Of a stretch of DNA of 64,000 bases, positions 47,201 through 59,200 are shown piece by piece (position 1 is the stretch's first letter; each line of letters opens with the position of its first letter). Position numbers and translations under genes: made by a program. The stretch is from Microvelia longipes (lineage: Eukaryota; Arthropoda; Insecta; Hemiptera; Veliidae), in assembly GCA_018340805.1 (NCBI GenBank), contig JACMZG010000008.1:56781196-56845195 (forward strand), read 5' to 3'. The notes under the pieces are model-generated. The model saw only the letters and a program-made list of their open reading frames with translations, had not been told where the DNA came from and searched no databases.

Positions 47201-50200
47201 GAGGTCTAAGTGCCTTGGAAATAATTTCTACCCTTAAAAATATAGTACACAGATAGGGGGCATTAGTAGGGGTTATTAACAAAGTAGGGGAGCCTTATTC
47301 ATCTCTTTTAGTTTTTAAGCCTCAAACCTAAATATAGTAGAAAAAGAGGAAGTATAATATAAGCAGTTCATTTGTCCATAGAATTCATTACCAAGTTGGA
47401 AGTAATGAACTTTATGAACAAATGGACGGCATGGTAATGGGTAACCTCTTCCACCAGTCATCAGTGATGTATAAATGGAACACTTTGAGGAGTTAGCGAT
47501 TAATAGAGCTCCTAAGAAGCCAAAAATCTAGAAAAAAAAGATACGTGGATGACACCTTCATAATATTGCCTCACGGTACGGAAGAATTAGAAGTGTTCAT
47601 TAATCACGTTAACAGTTCACGTCCATGTATACAATTCACTTCGGAGGAAGAAACCAACAAGAAGCTACCGTTCTTAGAAGAGCTACTAGATCGTAGAAGC
47701 AACATTATCAAGACATCCGTATATAGAAAACAGACCCATACTGACAGATACCTGGACAGTTAGAATGGTATCATTCTAACAGCATAAAAGTGGGAATATT
47801 CATGTGCCTTCATCAAAGAGCCAAAGCCAATGATACTAAAGAAAGAAGACCACCTAAAAATTACTATAAAAAAGAGGTATCCCGCCAAAGCAATCAAATA
47901 TTCACACCAAGACCAGAAAGACTCGAACCTGAAGAACCAACAATCTATAAAGCCTCAGAAGTAATACCATACTACAAAGGACTGTCCGAAAAGATTAGAC
48001 GGATGGCAGTAAATACAGAGTCAGAACCACATTCAGGTCAAAAGCCAACCTTAAGAAAAACTCTAAAAAGGACTAGACCTAAGAATGAGGCTAAGGATTC
48101 GAAAAATTACATATACGAAATACCGTGCGGGTGTGAAAGCGTCTACTACGTGAATCTGGGAGACCACTAGATGTTAGAATTCAGGAACATAAAGGATACG
48201 TTCAGAGAGAAGAGATCGACTTATAAAAATAGCAGCTCATGTATGGAAGAATGGCCACCGAATAGAATGGAGTAATGCAAAAAGCATACACAAAGAAGAG
48301 CATTGGAGATATCGAAAAATTAAAGAGGCAGCTTACATGGCTACATCTGAACACAAGCCTATAAGCCAATGAAGTATAAAGATCAACCCAATATGGATAC
48401 CAATGCTCAAGAAAGAGTTAAAAAGGCAGGATTAAAAATTTTGAAATGTCACGATATGACGTATTCGAATGGTTGTGAGAGGTATAAAAGGATCCCTAAT
48501 CCCTATATAGAACGGTGAAGGCCCCAGGTAAATAATTTTCAAAGTGCACTGTCAAGTCGTTGATACTTGCCTACCAAGTCAGAATAAAATCCAGTCACCC
48601 TGCACAAAACACGTCTTTCTCAAGACGAACCTGATAATGGGAGAAGTACCTGCTCCTGAAACGTCGTTAGTTGTAAATAATATTGACAGTGGATTACGTC
48701 CAACTAATTTGACTCATAATTCACCATTGTCACTAACTTTCACGTCGGTCTTGTGATCTATCTAGGAGACTGTCATACGGAATCATTTTTTGGGGAAACT
48801 CGTCTAAAAAAAATATTAATACCTTGTTTAGAATTCAAAAAAGAGTTCTTCAAATAATCTAAAATAAATCATTAGATTTTAGTACTATTCAACTTTTTAA
48901 TTTATCTCAAGCCTGTCAGTTTATTTATATTATATTATGTTTATCTGGTGTATTTCAGTACACCAAATGTTTATTAAATATGCTCTTATTTATATTGACA
49001 AAAACATTGTTTAATTCCCAAAAGTTACTAAGCTTTATAATACCAGACAAGACAATAATAGACTCATGAAATTCACCTGTTCCTCTTTTAAACTTAATTC
49101 TATATATCATCATGGCATTACTATGTTTAATTCTCTACCAGACAATTTAAAAGAACTAAAGAGCCTTAAATTCAAAATAGAACTTGCAATTTGGATCCCA
49201 ACAAGTTCAAGTCATGTAAAAACAAATTTTATTGGCTGTAATAAAAGAAAAAATATATTGAAGAACATACCATGTATATAAACACTGTTAATTGTTTTAA
49301 TTATTGTAAAATTTGAATTATTCAATATACATAATTGCATATTGAATAATTGCTGTATATTTGTTTTGCTTAAACTATATATGTCGATATGATCTATGAT
49401 ACTAATATTAATACTACACATGATCTCAGTTTAACTCCCCTCTCCATGATAAATATTGAATATCGTTTATACTAGAAAGTAAGTTATAACTTTTACTTAT
49501 TAAACTAAACTTATAACTCATTACATTTAAACTTATTTATTCGTAGTACTTATTACTCATACGACTATTTTCTTACATAGTTTCTTATACGACTCATTTT
49601 AGTTTTTCTTATATTATTTTAAATTTTAGATAACATCATTTTACTGTTTTATTCTTTTATCATTTTAATCTTGTACGTTAAATCAATACTTCTTCTTTTT
49701 CACATATGTTGTTTACTTGCTTCTCATTTCTCAGTTGCTATGTGCCACTTAATTTTTTGTTCCTATTATATTCTTCTGACTGTCCCCACGCTCAGATCTA
49801 ATGATCTTGTGGTTGTTGATAAATTAGTATGAGTAGCACAAATTTTTATACATTTGTAATTTTTTTTGTCAATTTTGTAATTTTGTTTAATTTTGTTGTT
49901 TCTTTTTGTACTATTTTTATCAACAAATAAAGGATTGTTGAAATTGAATCTTAAGAGATTCAATTGTCAATTAGGTAATTACATCACATAACCTAATTCA
50001 TACCTTGAGAGAAGAGAACATTTCCATTCGTCTTTCGCTTAATTTTTTCAATATCATGAGCGCTGCAAGGTGCCGCTCCATTCATTACTTCTCTTACTCC
50101 GTCCAAATGTTTAGAGCTAACATCATTGGTGTTACCAAGAAAAAATATAATTGGAGGAACGGCGTACAAAACGATATCCTAAAATGCAAAATTGTTTTAT

Positions 50201-53200
50201 AATTAAAGTTTATAAATTTTTACATTTTTAAATTAAAGATTAGAGTAACTTGAAGAATTATCACCCCAAATCGGGTACGGGGTAGCTTGGAACTTTTCCT
50301 CATTACATCGGATTCGCTACGCTCATCCTCTCTACATCGTTCTCGCATTGCTCGTACTCAGATAGTAAATACATTCGTTTATTTCCAGCGGTCACCCATC
50401 CAGGCACTGATCACTCTCAATGCTGCTTAACTTTTATGATCCACCAAAAATCATGTATATACTTATTGTATATCCAAGTGTAAAACTAAACTTAGTAAAC
50501 GTTTTTAGTAAACCAAATTTTAACTCAATTGGATTATTTTCCAACTTTTTTTTAAAAAAAAACATACACAAATCATTCGATAAAAATTGAACTAATGCTG
50601 ATAATGATATCAAACTTGGCACATATGTTAGTGTAATACATTGTTTCATGCGTGCCAAAGTTCTGTCAAATTGCATTTATTTTTTCTCGTTTTATGATTT
50701 TTCAAAATTTTTGCTGAGTCATTGTTGCGGTCATACAATTTATTTTCCAAATAGCACAACTACACTAGACTGATTTTTTTACAACATTTCAATTCTTTAG
50801 CATATATACTCTGGGAGCTAAGATAAAATTGACACACACACACACACACACATACAGACACACGAATCAGCAAAAACCACTCAGAAGGCCATAAAAACAC
50901 CTGAAACTCATAATTTCGGTCACATCCCGGTTTCAGATTTGTGCAAACACAACACTTTTCCTATATACCTACGATATAAATAAGGAAAAGTAAAAAGAAG
51001 TGAGATCTTATGGGAGGGGATCTTGGAATTCTTATTTTATCAAAAAGGGATGATTTTTTTAACTACTTGTAATGCCTATTCGTGAGCTACAATTCTTCAT
51101 CGCGTAGTAAGAATTTTAATTTTCTCTACCAACGACGGTATATTATTACAAGTGCGAAGCACTGCATCTCGCAAGATTGGTTCAAACTCAATCTTAACAA
51201 ACAAATAATTCACACAGGAAACTGAATCATGTACAAAGACAGAGGAACTGCGGGGGTCTATAAGATGTAAAATTTGGAAAATATGAAAATACATAAATTA
51301 TGAATAGGCATAATTGCCAATGCCCACGTAACTACGTGAGATAATTCATGACTTGGCTTGGCTTAATAGCTTATTAATAAAGTAGGTTCTACAATATAAA
51401 ATTTCACTAAATCAGTTAAGAAACAAAGAAAGCAAAAAAACGTTATTTAAAAGAAACGATTTTACAAGAACACAGACCAAGCCATACCAATGAGTAAATA
51501 TACAAAGAGGAGCCACCTCAGTTAATTTTTTAAATGGGATAGAGCAAACTTTTAGAAGTAATTCTCGGATGGCAGTTTACTAATTTTTACCGTAGCAGGT
51601 TATACTGGAAATGTATTATGATTGCCCTAAAAATCGGATGATTCAGGATTTAATCATTGTTAAGACTCCAAGAGGAGGGGAGTTAGTTTTTACAAGGTTG
51701 TCAATCTGTGTGTGTATTTATGCTTGAGTTGAAATTTGATATCAATTACAAATAGATCTAACTGTGCAATCCGGAACAAATTTTTAGATGACGTCATTAA
51801 TGACTCAACAACATTTAAAAAAACATAAATCCCGAAAAATAAATCTCTTTGAAATTAAATGTGTTAAATATTATCTCATTGTTACCATTAGTATATGTTT
51901 TTTAAAAAAATTGATAAACATCAAAAATTAATTATATTAAATTATTTAAGATGAGGTTGTGTCCTATAGGGTGGTAATAAAAAACTACGATTATTGTGAC
52001 GTTTCGGCTATGAAGCCATTATCAAACCTAAAAATAAATATATTAACAATTAATCAGACAGATAATACAATAAAGATTATTATAAAAGAACCTACAACAT
52101 CTCATGAGTTAAAGAAGAAAAAGAAGAGTAAAAAAATACTTACAATTGAGAAAAGGTAGACCTCTTAAAAAGAGTCATAGTCAGAAAGTAAAAAAGCTAA
52201 TAAAAAACTGGAAAACATCTCCATCACCTCTTTATTGCACAGTTCTAAAAAGTAAAAACAAAAAAGGAAAAGAAGAATTAAGGCAAGAAAGACACAAAAA
52301 GATCAAATCAAAGGCTAAAAACAAGAGTGTCTAAAAAATTTAGTAAAAGGGGTACGAACCTGTGTTAAATTAAATAAAGTTGTGAAGAGTAAAATCGAAA
52401 AGAGCAGTAGAAAGACGTAGAAGCAAGAAATAAATAAGAGACTGTACCAAGGGAAAGTGAAAAATGAAAATAACTAGAAAAAACTAAAAGATAACCTGGA
52501 GGAAGGTTATACTAAGAAAAACAATACATCGAAAGAGCTAAGAATCATAAAGACTAAAAAAGAAAAAACAACATTAAAAATTGGAATAAACTCCGGAGTA
52601 GAACTTGTTCAAGAACTTTGTGTCAGTTTTTTTTTATTAACGGTTATGTTGCTGTGTATGGAGATCTTAAGGGCTTCTATAATAATTGTTAATATATTTA
52701 TTTTAGGTTGATAATGGCTTCATAGCCGAACGTCACAATAATCGTAGTTTTTATTACCACCCTATAGGTCACAACTCATCTTAAATCATTGAAAAAGGGT
52801 GCAAGACTAATATTATTAATTATATTAAATTGAAAGATGACGCAAGTGTTATATAATATAAAGTATGCCAAGTTTCGTTCCAATTCGATAAAATTACTCA
52901 TTTTAAGCCATCAAGCGAGGTCAGTATACTGACTTTTAAGTCACTGAGGGCATTATACTGATTGCATTATTATTATTATACCAATATAATATTGAGAAAA
53001 ATTAACTGAGAAATAGAAAAAAAAATTAGTCATTTTTACTTTTTCTTCTTTATATCGGTATATAGATTATCTCTTTTATAGAACAAGACTTCTAAAAAAA
53101 AAGAAGCACGAAATAAACTTCAACAGTCTGTTTATGTAATGCTTACTTTGTTATTAATAAGAATGTTTAAAAATAATTTTGGATCAAACTTAGGCAGTGT

Positions 53201-56200
53201 GACAATTTTACATCCATAAAAGAGTCCTTGAAGCAATAGCAATGCATTACCATAAATATGGAAAAATGGAAGCATTCCTACAATTACATCCTGGTGGCTC
53301 CCTGAAAAAATAACCAATAATTAATATTTTATTGGAATGTCCCATCTGCTATACCATGTAGGGATTTTCCAAAGAAAATTTTAAGTACTATTGAAATATA
53401 TTTATTGGTGCTACAAATTATAAATAAATAGTAGATGAAATTAATTTTCATCAGCTTGCAGTACTTATAAAAATGTCGAATGACGGAAATTTCAATATAT
53501 TCCTCACAAATTACAACGAGTAAATGAAATTACCAGATCTCGATATGACCTATTCGAAAGATTGAGAGAGGTATATAAGGAACCCTAATCTAGCCCTTAT
53601 CTATTTATTTTATTGTATGTACGTATTTTTTATTGTTATGTAAAGTATTGTCTGGTGTCGATAATTTTATTTAAAAAAGGATTATGAATAACTTGAGTTT
53701 CGAAAAACTTTTGGAATCAATACTGATTCAAGGGCATCATAGCTCATATATATTGAATTCTCACAAACCTACTCCTACTTCCATTTGAATTTCTCTTTTT
53801 TTCTTATTTACTACATTTTTTCCCTAAATCAAAGAATTTTGGTTGTGGTTACTGTATCATGGAATGGATAAATTGTTGATCTTGTTCCTAAATCTAATTA
53901 AAACAATGAATATTTCAATTTTTCTTACACTCAAAATCATCCGGTGATATTTCAGCTAACAACTTTCTTTTCATTTTATCAATATCATATTCTTCAAACC
54001 ATTTTGGTTCATTACATGGATCGGGGAAGGCCCCAGGTAGATAAGTTTCAATGTGTTCTGTAAAGTCGTTGATACTTGCCTACCAAGTCAGCTTAAATTC
54101 CTGACACCTAACACATAACACACGGTCTTTCTCAAGACGAACCTGATGATGGGAGAAGTACCTGCTCCCGAAACGTCGTTAATTGTAAATAACATTGACA
54201 ATGGATTACATCCAACTAATCTTACCCATAATTTACCATTGTCACGTCTAAGTGACATTAATATTGGCAATTTGTTTTGTATTTTAAAAATGTAATTAAA
54301 ACCGTCTATCTGAGTAAGCTTTATGTATCATTATGTTTAATCAAAGAATTTATTTTAACTTAATATTTTAACTTAATCTAATACATAATTTTTTTTAAAG
54401 AGGAAAAAATAGCGAATGTTTTAAAACCAAATTAAAAATAATGCAAATTAATAATAAGAGAAAGATTGGAAGGAGAGATGGAGGAGGGCCTTATGTGAAC
54501 ACAAACAAAATGGAACATAAACTCAAAATTTCTCTATTGCAATTTGAGAATGCAGAGAACAATAAAGTACAGAATAGATAAACCACATCATTGAAAATTT
54601 GATTTATAGCTATGTAGAGGCTTTTTAATATCAAATAAAACAAGAAAACTTGTTGGTACTTGCCTTGGGTCTCTTTTAGTTTACGAATTTCAGATTTTCC
54701 TAACTGAGCTAAATTAGCAGTAATTGATTTGTGTGTTAGACAAGTTCCTTTAGGTAAACCAGTAGTTCCACTGGAGTATGCTATCAACGCAGTTTCAGAA
54801 ATATCAACATCGTCAAACGTCTTTATCACATCAATTGAATCAGCAATCAAATCTTCAAGCAAAACTACTCCGTCTTCTACTTTTGGACAAGTGCCATCAA
54901 TGTTATGAACGCAAATGATTTGAAGTTTTCGATACGACTTTTTAACTTCTAATATAAGCGATAAATTCATTGGATGACAAATTACCCACTCGGCATTACA
55001 ATCTTTTAGTTGGTACAGAACCTCATCTAAACAAAATGGGTGTAAACAACATCAAAATATTATTTTTAAAAATATTGTACAAAAGTACGAATATATACTC
55101 CATACTCATTCAATGTACAGTGTGGAACATTTCAGATGCACTACATTAAGTCCATAAAATAAGAAGAAATCATGGTCTTAGACTTTTAGAAAAGGATCTA
55201 CTTCCTGTTTTTAAAAAAATCTATGATTTATTGCAAATAGTAGCCTAAAAAAGCTATTGTCTGGCATGTCATGACATCTCATAAATGTTAGTTCAAAGCA
55301 AAAGTTAAAAGTATATCAACGAAATTCATCTATGGTATATATCAATTAGTAGCTTGATGAAGAATTACGGGATATAGTTAGCATCAAACTTTGAAAAACA
55401 AATTACTTTAACTTAACTTCTCAAACCAAAAGCGATATCAAAATTGTTGAACACCATATTTTGGTGATAGAATCAACTCGCAAGAATCAATATACAGAGA
55501 GAGGGTAGAAATCATTTTCGAAAGTCTAGGACCATGTTTTCCCTTGTTTTCAAGGATGTTATGTTAGTATATCTAAAATGTTTCACCCAGTATATGATCA
55601 GTTTCAGAAAGAAAATAGGGTAATTAAGGGCAAAAATATCCATAACTACGAAATATATATACGAAACCAAAATAATATAGGGAGAGGTGTTATTAGTTAT
55701 TGTGTAACCTAAGTTTCTTTATCTTTTCATTTTAGTGATGAATCTGCAAAATAAAATGAAATAGGCCCTCCTACCAACTGCGGCCCTCGGGAGTTCCTTA
55801 TAAGGTTTAATCTAACCTAGAAAAAGATTAATTTCAAAACGTACCACATTATCTCTAATCAAGATAATAATTATTAAATTAATATTAATCATAAATAATT
55901 CTGCTGGGGCAAATTAACAATTTTCAAAAAAAAAGTTTATAAAAAGGACAATATATATTATGAAAAATATACTCTATGTAAAATATATATTATATTATAA
56001 CAAAAAAAAAATCGGTACGAAGTGCCTCAGACCTCTGAACTTCTCTTAAGTAAAGAGATAGTATAAAACTTAAACTAGGGGCCCCGTGATTTGATAATCT
56101 TAAGAAAGACTATACTAAGATTAAACGGGCCCCTATTTTAAGATGAAGAGATTGTATAAAACTCAAATAAGGGGCCCCGCGACTGAATGCTCTTTAGAAA

Positions 56201-59200
56201 GACTACTACTAAGATTACACCCAGGGCCCCATTTTTAGGTGAAGAGATTGTATACAAATCTTTTAGGGGGGCCCGTGACTTAATGAAGTTAATCTCAACT
56301 GGGGCATGGAACCATTTTATTAATACGTTTACTTATTTGTACTTTATCCTTTTGGGGGCCCCTAACCGTTGGGGGCCATTGCGGGCCCATAGTTACGCTA
56401 AGTTTAGGAAAACAAAAATATATAGCAGATAATACTAATATATAATAAGATCTTTGTTTATTTTTAATTTATTGTACATAACGATTGGCAACTCTTAGTA
56501 TTTAAAAACCTACTACAACACAATCAAGTAGAGAATAGAGCAAAGGTTCTTACTACTAGCGCTCTTCAAGACTTCCCAATTTAAATCATAAACGTAAACT
56601 AGTAAATTGAGTGTTCCTAATCACTCGGGGGTGAACATCTATGTTATATTTTTATCTATGCTAAAACGCTCATCAGAAAGGAGGAGGGTACTTAAATGAG
56701 GAAAAGTTAAAATTCGATTAACGCGAGCTACTAGAAATCAGCGCTGCGGAGGACCAATACAGACAACTCATGAACTAACTCAAGTCAGTACTTCTCCAAA
56801 AAATTACCAATCATACTTAAAAATTTAAATCTATGTACACCATGGCAACATTGGTTATGCCAGCTACATTTATTGTTATAATAAAATTATTTTATCTCCA
56901 GACGGTATATAATACGAAATTTAATGACTAGATTAAAGAGAGTAAAGAATCACTTTTCACTCCCAAGGGAGTAAAAAGTACTTTTTACTCCCTTGGGAGT
57001 AAAAAATAACAGTTGCCAACTTAACTTAATAATCGACAAACTGAATAGTATATAATTATTTTTATTTGAAAACTAAGATACCTATATACAAGAAGATATA
57101 CAAGAATAAGATATAAAAAAGAATATAACATTAACAATCATTTTAAGTAGAACTAGTTAATGCTAATAATAATATAAAATAAATAATTTAAAAAATAAAA
57201 ACTTTATTTAAAAGTAAAAAAAATTAAGTTGGCTATCCTGATTTTTAAGATTTGCATGCATTGTTTTTTTTTTTTTCGACAGAAATCATTAAATCAAAGT
57301 TTTTTAGTTTAAAACCTTAGCTTTAACTGTTTAACCAGTCCTAAAACTTTAATAATTAGATTAAAATATTACTTATAACTGCTTATCTATTCTACTCTAA
57401 TATTTCAATTATGTCAGATAATATTGTGTGCGATATTGACGAACTTTTTAACAATACACCTCCTGACATTGCTATTGAAGCAAACTTGTAAAATAAAACT
57501 TGTTACACGAAGTTATTGACAAAGCATGTAACTAATTTTAAAAGTTGGTGTTATGATCATAATTTATAACAGAGTAAGTGAAAATATGCATTGCTTGTTT
57601 ATTTTAATAATGATGAAAAACAAAACAAGCCGTCAAGTCTGCGGTCACTGCATTCAATGATCAAATCAATTTGCTTTGTGAGAGAAAATTTTAATATCAA
57701 AAGCTATGCACACTAATAGCATTATTAAAAAGAAAAAAACGAAGGTTATGTTGTAAAGAAAGCGAATGTTTAACTAAGAACCAAGTTGAAGACTTTTGCA
57801 ATAATTCACCAAACGACGAGTTTCTATAATAAAGTAGATAATTTTCAGTTAACAAATCTTGAAAAAGAAATGAAAAAAGACATTCTTACTTTATTTTCAA
57901 TGTCGACGTCTGGAGATAAAATCTTGTATGCACCTTGGGAGTAAAATGCCATATTCCCTCGCAATAATTTTCCTCCCTCGGCTCGCCTCGGAGTAAATAG
58001 CTATATAATCCCTCGGCTTCGCCTCAGGATTTAATCCTTGTTCCCTCGCTTTCGCCTAGGAACCAACATAATGCTCAGGGGAATAATGACATTCTTTACT
58101 CCCTTGGTGCATAAATAACTATTTCTGTTCGTTTTCTTTTTATTTCAACTTTATAAAATTGGTTTGTCGTTGTCATGTTTTGTATTGCAAAAATGCAGAA
58201 AATAATAGTAAAAAAAATTTAAACTTCCACAAGACGCTACTGATGGCAGCTAGGTTTACATTCAATTCAATTAATTTATTACTTTAATTGATTTTAATAA
58301 GGTAGTCACATGTGCGGAGCATCTTGACAATAAATTAAAAGATCATTTTTTAATTTACGATATCTGGCTGCATAAAGCGCCTAAAGATAATTTAGCCACT
58401 ATTGCCATTGTTATCTAATTAAATCGATAATATAAATTGAATAGAATTTAAACTTACCAGCCATCAAAAGCGTTCAGTTAAAATTTAAAGACGAAGAATA
58501 CGGAACGAAGCGCTTCATCCAGTAAGAAATATGACTAAATAAAGAAATAAAAGTTGATTTCAAACTAAATGTGGGCAAAAGGGAAGAAATTAAGACATGC
58601 CCACTCAGTTGAAAGGTAGGTCCGCCATCCCGCTAGTTTTGACGGAATTTAAATTATCTTACCACTTAAGTCGAATATGGAGTTTACGAATATTGAAATA
58701 AAATTAAAAAATATAAATATTGTTTAGTTAGTGTTTTTAGCTTTTGAGTAATCAAAAGCTAAAAATACTAACTACACACACCACAACGGGCATAAGCCCG
58801 TTCATTTGATGTATAGGATATAGGCTATAGGCTTAATTTATACTTCTTTGATTTTAAAGTAGGAACATAAAACAGCTAACTAACCTTTGGTATAACAAGG
58901 GTTTACAGTTGAAGTAATAACTCCACATCCCAGAGCACCTAAATAAGCGATAGAATATTCAGGATATTTGGCAAAATAACGCCTACGTGTTCCCTTCTTG
59001 AGACTAATTTTTTAAACCCGATCCAAAACTCCGACACTTCTTGTACAATTCTGAGTAAATTATATTTTCTTCCACTTACTCCACCACTCCTGTAGAACCA
59101 GTTACAGGGCAATTATAATAATAATAGCAATAATATATACATACATACACACACACACACACACTACACACACACACACACACACATATATAATATAATA

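Noticed and set aside
49990..50202. plus-strand frame near 50005
   Set aside because: It is the antisense of ligase exon 5, whose splice phases and VPP/GAAP motifs fit the gene exactly.
54088..54270. minus-strand 60-codon frame
   Set aside because: Antisense of the Penelope 3' repeat with the hammerhead-like motif.
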